In this document: positions 6,633-10,099 of the stretch, piece after piece
Layout of the letters: every line of letters begins with the position of its first letter
Numbering within the stretch: position 1 is the stretch's first letter
From: Phycisphaerae bacterium
GTDB lineage: Bacteria > Planctomycetota > Phycisphaerae > Phycisphaerales > SM1A02
Direction: 5' to 3'
DNA length: 10,099 nt
Assembly (NCBI GenBank): GCA_018665385.1
Contig: JABJDN010000184.1
Span: forward strand, 1 to 10,099
Position numbers and translations under genes: made by a program
The notes under the pieces: generated by a model
What the model was told of the DNA's origin: nothing
What the model saw: the letters and a program-made list of their open reading frames with translations, nothing else
The model's database searches: none

Positions 6633-6671
6633 ACGCCCGAATTCAACAATTCGGGCGTTTGTTCGTTTTTT
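6633..6671 (+). terminator. Intrinsic terminator of pckA
   Basis: A perfect 11-bp stem, ACGCCCGAATT (6633-6643) with AATTCGGGCGT (6648-6658), closes on the loop CAAC. It is followed by the T-rich tail TTGTTCGTTTTTT (6659-6671). It starts 32 bp after the pckA stop. The T-run occurs only on the plus side, so it serves pckA. Confidence 0.93.
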
Positions 6672-6738
6672 CAACACAATCCTTACCCTCGGAGTAAATA
6701 GAGCCCTCTGCATTGACGAAACCTCAGTTGTCGTAATA

Positions 6739-6790
6739 CCACGTGGAGACGTGGATTCCTTAACCGCACTCTAACTGAAGGTGAACGTGG
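6739..6790 (+). repeat. ACGTGG repeats and small hairpin upstream of the HTH-receiver gene
   Basis: CCACGT (6739-6744) and ACGTGG (6749-6754) form a perfect 6-bp stem with loop GGAG. The same stretch is a direct repeat, ACGTGGA at 6741-6747 and 6749-6755, in 8-bp steps. A third ACGTGG lies at 6785-6790, three bases before the likely ATG. A possible promoter, TTGACG (6713-6718) with TAATAC (6734-6739), lies just upstream, though its 15-bp spacer is short. Repeated short sites before a DNA-binding protein gene suggest autoregulation, which is inference. Confidence 0.4.
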
Positions 6791-6792
6791 CA

Positions 6793-7377
6793 ATGATAAA
6801 TCCGTTCGATAAAGATGTACTAACAACTGGCGAAGTCGCAAAAATTTGCAACGTCGCTGCACGAACAGTAAGCAAATGGTTTGACACCGGTCAAATCGAA
6901 GGCTACAGAATTCCAGGTTCGAAAGATCGGCGAATTCCCGTGCAATCCCTTATGAACTTTATGCAAGAGCATGGCATACCCTTTGACGGGCTTATGTCAG
7001 GCAATACAAGAGTTCTTATCGTTGATAAAGATACAGAAGTCTGTAAAACACTTGAGCGTGTTTTTTCTGACCAAACAGAATATGTTGTGCAATCGTGCAG
7101 CAATCCGTTTACAGCGGGCGTCGAGTGCGAACGCTTCCGACCACATGTCATGCTGTTTGACCTTGAATTCTGCGGCGATGATTACACGGCTTTCACGAAA
7201 TCACTTCGTGAGAGCGACGAACTACAAGCCACTAAAATTATTGCTATGAGTGGGCGTCTGAGTGACGGCCAACTTACCCAGCTAACATGCAGTGGCTTTG
7301 ATGGCGTTCTACGAAAGCCATTTACAGTGCGGCAAGTGATTGATTCCATCGAAAACGCCGTTGCACTCGTGTATTAA
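6793..7377 (+). CDS. Excisionase/BldC-type HTH protein with C-terminal receiver domain
   Basis: This encodes 194 residues from ATG 6793, chosen because GAAGGTG (6777-6783) lies 9 nt upstream; GTG at 6781 and 6787 are in-frame alternatives. Residues about 10-60 form a MerR/BldC-like winged helix: LTTGEVAKICNVAARTVSKW, a wing around GYRIPGSKDRRIP, then a short helix. Residues about 73-192 form a receiver domain: strand TRVLIVDKD, phospho-acceptor Asp123 in HVMLFDLEF, Ser153 in IIAMSG and Lys175 in LRKPF. The order is the reverse of most response regulators. Lys79 replaces the second acidic residue of the usual Asp-Asp pair, and the MPxxDG stretch after Asp123 is absent, so phosphorylation may be altered. 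No histidine kinase is nearby. The domain calls are firm; the target genes are unknown. Confidence 0.85.
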   Translation: MINPFDKDVLTTGEVAKICNVAARTVSKWFDTGQIEGYRIPGSKDRRIPVQSLMNFMQEHGIPFDGLMSGNTRVLIVDKDTEVCKTLERVFSDQTEYVVQSCSNPFTAGVECERFRPHVMLFDLEFCGDDYTAFTKSLRESDELQATKIIAMSGRLSDGQLTQLTCSGFDGVLRKPFTVRQVIDSIENAVALVY

Positions 7378-7395
7378 CCATAAACTCCTTTCCTT

Positions 7396-7413
7396 CTGGT
7401 TTCTCCAAACCAG
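7396..7413 (+). repeat. Hairpin after the HTH-receiver gene
   Basis: CTGGTTT (7396-7402) and AAACCAG (7407-7413) form a perfect 7-bp stem with loop CTCC, 19 bp after the regulator's stop codon. No T-run follows. It may contribute to transcript end formation together with the larger hairpin 9 bp downstream. Confidence 0.5.
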
Positions 7414-7422
7414 TGTGTTATC

Positions 7423-7450
7423 CGCAAGCTCGCCTTTTGGCGGGCTTGCG
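7423..7450 (+). terminator. Strong hairpin between regulator and nadE, without T-run
   Basis: CGCAAGCTCGCC (7423-7434) pairs with GGCGGGCTTGCG (7439-7450) around the loop TTTT, giving a 12-bp stem with a single G-T pair. The downstream bases TTGCATTGG are not a proper U-tail, so termination would be inefficient or Rho-assisted. Its right arm contains the probable -35 box of nadE, so structure and promoter overlap. Confidence 0.5.
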
Positions 7451-7465
7451 TTGCATTGGTACAAT
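7437..7465 (+). promoter_or_regulatory. nadE: Probable nadE promoter giving a leaderless start
   Basis: TTGGCG (7437-7442) and TACAAT (7460-7465) are exactly 17 bp apart, with four and five of six consensus bases matching. Transcription would begin about 7472-7474, at or next to the nadE ATG. The lack of any Shine-Dalgarno-like sequence before that ATG fits a leaderless message. Confidence 0.5.
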
Positions 7466-7473
7466 ACATATAT

Positions 7474-9129
7474 ATGCGTATTGGTCTGGTACAACTAAAC
7501 CCAATAGTGGGTGACATCGAAGGTAACACCGAGAAGTTACAGCACGCAATATCTAGTCTCGATGCAGAAATTATTCTGACAACAGAGATGGCTATTTGTG
7601 GGTACCCGCCACGTGATTTGCTGTGCGACATAGAATTTGTACGAGCGTGCGAACAAGCAGTGCAGAGTATCGCTTGTACAACTCGAGAAGAGTACGTCCT
7701 TTTAGGGCACCCAAGAGTTGATGAAGTCACTGGGCGAATACGAAACTCTGTAAGCGTTGCACATGCAGGTAATGTGATTGCTGTAAGCGACAAGTTGTTA
7801 CTGCCGAGCTACGACGTGTTTGATGAAAAAAGATATTTTGAACAGGGCGAGAGTATTTGTACGTTTTCCGCGTACGGTAAAACAATTGGAATTGCAACGT
7901 GCGAAGATTTTTGGCAGGGCAACGATGCTGCCGTTGCCTCAGCATACGACACTGATCCGATGCAACAATTGATAGAAGCAAAGTGCGATGTTATCGTTTG
8001 CCCAAGTGCATCTCCCTTCGTTGCTGCAAAACACAACGAGCATATTTTATACACTAGAAAGTTAGCATCTAAGTACGGAGTTACTATTGCGATGTGCAAT
8101 CAAGTTGGCGGAAACGACGATTTGATTTTTGACGGCGGTTCGTTTATTGCAAATACAGATGGAATCATCGGTGAACTTCCGTTGTTTACTGAAGAAGCAA
8201 AATCTTTTAGTTTGGATGCACAACCAATTGAGCCAGTACTACTCAGCACATACGAAGAATTATGGCATGCACTCGTCCTTGGGACGCGTGATTATGTTAT
8301 GAAAACTGGCCATGGCTCTGTTTTGCTTGGGCTTTCTGGTGGGATTGACTCAGCAGTTGTCGCAACAATTGCCGTCGCTGCTCTAGGCGGTAATGCAGTA
8401 CATGGCGTTCTTATGCCATCAAGATTTTCATCACTCGGTTCTATTGAAGATGCTGAGAGATTGGCTGAAAATCTTCAGATTCAAACAGAGACATTGCCCA
8501 TCGAACACTTGCACGTTGCTTTTGAACGCACACTTGGTGATGCTTGCCTTGAACAATCTGACATTGCAGGTGAAAATGCACAAGCTCGACTACGAGGGCT
8601 GTTGCTGATGGCTGTAAGTAATACCAATGGTTCACTTCTACTCGCTACGGGTAATAAATCAGAACTTGCTGTTGGGTACAGTACGTTATACGGCGACATG
8701 AATGGCGCCATCTCGCTTATAGGTGATGTCTACAAAACAGATGTATGGGCGCTTGCAAACTGGATAAACGCAAACTATGAACAATGTGGTTTCGCTGCTC
8801 CCCCTGTTCCTGAATCATCTATTACAAAACCACCTTCAGCTGAACTGCGGTTTGGCCAAACTGATCAAGATTCGCTTCCCGAATACGATGTCCTCGATGC
8901 AGTTCTTCGATTGCACATCGATTGCGGACTTGGTCTTGAAGAATTACAAGAGGCAGCATCATCTTCATCAGAATTACATGAAAAGATAGTTCGCATGGTG
9001 GATATCGCACAATTTAAACGCGACCAAGCATCAGTCATCTTCAAAACATCTCCTCGCACCTTTGGCAGGGGAAGGCGTATGCCCATTGTTATGAAACGCG
9101 CATGGTCGACTTCGAGGGAAATGACATGA
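7474..9129 (+). CDS. nadE: Glutamine-dependent NAD+ synthetase
   Basis: This 551-residue two-domain cytosolic enzyme makes NAD+ from deamido-NAD+, ATP and glutamine, the last step of NAD synthesis. The N-terminal nitrilase-fold glutaminase carries Glu38 in LTTEMAICGYPPRDLL, Lys107 in SDKLLLPSYDVFDE and Cys143 in GIATCEDFW. The C-terminal synthetase carries the ATP-pyrophosphatase P-loop SGGIDS (288-293), ENAQARLRG near 368, the ATGNKSELAVGYSTLYGD block near 391 and GQTDQDSLPEYDVLD near 461. Both halves are complete, so ammonia should be supplied internally from glutamine. ATG 7474 is preferred over TTG 7456 because the latter falls inside the promoter and adds only six residues before the conserved MRIGLVQLNP start. 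The stop overlaps the mutL start by 4 nt. Confidence 0.97.
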   Translation: MRIGLVQLNPIVGDIEGNTEKLQHAISSLDAEIILTTEMAICGYPPRDLLCDIEFVRACEQAVQSIACTTREEYVLLGHPRVDEVTGRIRNSVSVAHAGNVIAVSDKLLLPSYDVFDEKRYFEQGESICTFSAYGKTIGIATCEDFWQGNDAAVASAYDTDPMQQLIEAKCDVIVCPSASPFVAAKHNEHILYTRKLASKYGVTIAMCNQVGGNDDLIFDGGSFIANTDGIIGELPLFTEEAKSFSLDAQPIEPVLLSTYEELWHALVLGTRDYVMKTGHGSVLLGLSGGIDSAVVATIAVAALGGNAVHGVLMPSRFSSLGSIEDAERLAENLQIQTETLPIEHLHVAFERTLGDACLEQSDIAGENAQARLRGLLLMAVSNTNGSLLLATGNKSELAVGYSTLYGDMNGAISLIGDVYKTDVWALANWINANYEQCGFAAPPVPESSITKPPSAELRFGQTDQDSLPEYDVLDAVLRLHIDCGLGLEELQEAASSSSELHEKIVRMVDIAQFKRDQASVIFKTSPRTFGRGRRMPIVMKRAWSTSREMT

Positions 9130-10099
9130 CGATTCGTAAGTTGCCAACGGTTTTAATAAACCAAATTGCAGCGGGTGAAGTTGTAGATAGGCCTGCGAGC
9201 ATCGTGAAAGAGCTTGTAGAAAATGCCATTGATGCGGGAAGCACGAGGGTCGACGTGCAACTAGAGCATGGTGGTAGAGATCTCATCCGAGTAAGCGATA
9301 ATGGTTGTGGTATTGCAGCAGACGAAATCGAATTAGCAATTACCCCGCATGCAACAAGCAAAATTTCAGAAGAAGCAGATTTAGCAGCAATTGCATCGTT
9401 AGGATTTCGAGGGGAAGCACTTGCTTCAATCGGCTCTATAAGTCATTTGTCAATAAAAAGCAGACGCGAACAAGACGAAGAAGGTGCATCCATCGAGGTC
9501 GATGGTGGAACGATGTCTGCACCTAGACCGGTACCGATGAGCGGTGGAACAACTGTCGAAGTGAAACGTCTTTTCTTTAACACACCTGCGAGAAGAAAGT
9601 TTTTGAAATCTGATGGTGCTGAAACTACGCGAGTCCGCGAAGTAATACAAAAGTTAGCCTCGTCGCACAATGATGTCAGTTTTTCTTTGTCAAGTGGGGA
9701 CCGCCTGTTACTAGATTACCCAAAGACTTCGCCTAAAGAACGAATTCTTTCCATCGTTGGTACAGAACTTGACGGCGAACTTATGGAAATAGAGGGTAGA
9801 GCAGAAGGTATTACGTTTTGGGGTTTAGTTGGTACACCAAGCGTTGCTCGACCAACTTCGAAACATATCCGAGTACATGTCAATGGTAGATCAATTACTG
9901 ATAGTTCAATTACGCATGCATTAAAAGAAGCATTTAGAGGCTTGATCGAACCAAAGCGATGGCCTACCGCGGCGCTGTTTTTAGAAATGGAACCAACACT
10001 TGTTGATGTAAATGTGCACCCGCAAAAAAATGAAGTGCGTTTTCGAAATAAAGATGTCGTTTGGCGTTTAGTTCACAGAACGATTTCGTCTGCACTGGA
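9126..10099 (+). CDS. mutL: DNA mismatch repair protein MutL (3'-truncated by the window edge)
   Basis: The first 324 codons are present. MutL links mismatch recognition by MutS to strand removal, using a GHKL-type ATPase. Visible ATPase motifs are KELVENAIDAGS with Glu29 and Asn33 (motif I), SDNGCGI with Asp58 (motif II), HATSKI, and LGFRGEALASIGSIS (motif III). RLFFNTPARRKFLK follows. The transducer part shows HVNGRSITDSSITHALKEAF and the hallmark DVNVHPQKNEVRF. Residue numbers match E. coli MutL exactly at the catalytic positions. The ATG overlaps the nadE stop (ATGA, 9126-9129). GAGGG at 9114-9118, inside the end of nadE, is a good ribosome binding site 7 nt upstream. The arrangement implies translational coupling. 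Whether the C-terminal domain carries the endonuclease motif found in bacteria without MutH lies beyond the window. Confidence 0.97.
   Translation, partial: MTIRKLPTVLINQIAAGEVVDRPASIVKELVENAIDAGSTRVDVQLEHGGRDLIRVSDNGCGIAADEIELAITPHATSKISEEADLAAIASLGFRGEALASIGSISHLSIKSRREQDEEGASIEVDGGTMSAPRPVPMSGGTTVEVKRLFFNTPARRKFLKSDGAETTRVREVIQKLASSHNDVSFSLSSGDRLLLDYPKTSPKERILSIVGTELDGELMEIEGRAEGITFWGLVGTPSVARPTSKHIRVHVNGRSITDSSITHALKEAFRGLIEPKRWPTAALFLEMEPTLVDVNVHPQKNEVRFRNKDVVWRLVHRTISSAL

Noticed and set aside
7456..7473. TTG start six codons upstream for NAD+ synthetase
   Set aside because: It overlaps the likely -10 box, has no ribosome binding site, and adds residues before the conserved start of the glutaminase domain.
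1..10099. CRISPR array, insertion sequence, prophage or toxin-antitoxin system
   Set aside because: No regularly spaced repeats, transposase, integrase motif, terminal repeats or paired small ORFs were found. The tRNA genes are intact and show no nearby att-like duplication of their 3' ends.

Overview
The window reads as an ordinary bacterial chromosome segment, most likely from a Planctomycetota member, perhaps of the Phycisphaerae. Three things point that way. One is a membrane protein ending in a CxxCGYP...CxxCG zinc ribbon, a protein style common in planctomycetes. The second is a stand-alone GspE/MshE N-terminal (MshEN) domain protein. The third is a small regulator with an N-terminal excisionase/BldC-type helix-turn-helix fused to a C-terminal receiver domain. 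This assignment is inference; no 16S or other decisive marker is present. Both tRNA genes lack an encoded CCA end.

Layout. Positions 2-3067 hold a plus-strand run: the tail of an unidentified gene, a protein with a possible PD-(D/E)XK nuclease-like core, an M29 metallo-aminopeptidase, and a MshEN-domain protein. Positions 3072-3978 are on the minus strand: a tRNA-Phe gene with its own promoter, and a nitrilase-superfamily (omega-amidase/YafV-like) amidohydrolase. Head to head with the amidohydrolase, 33 bp away, is the six-helix zinc-ribbon membrane protein (4012-4737). A hairpin then separates it from a convergent tRNA-His gene (4787-4860). The tRNA-His promoter and the pckA promoter share a divergent 165-bp region containing a 13-nt imperfect inverted repeat. 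ATP-dependent PEP carboxykinase (5026-6600) follows and closes with a textbook intrinsic terminator. Then come the HTH-receiver regulator, two hairpins, glutamine-dependent NAD+ synthetase (nadE), and mutL. The mutL start overlaps the nadE stop by 4 nt, and mutL runs off the right edge.

The recognisable genes are housekeeping: gluconeogenesis (pckA), NAD synthesis (nadE), mismatch repair (mutL), peptide turnover, amide hydrolysis/repair and translation. They do not form one pathway; the only tight coupling visible is nadE-mutL. I see no insertion sequence, integrase, CRISPR array or clear defence island, and I do not find a convincing new multi-gene system. The most useful leads are the matched architecture of the two tRNA promoters, the inverted repeat shared by the tRNA-His and pckA upstream regions, the regulator with ACGTGG repeats before its own gene, a probably leaderless nadE, and the unassigned nuclease-like protein at the left edge.
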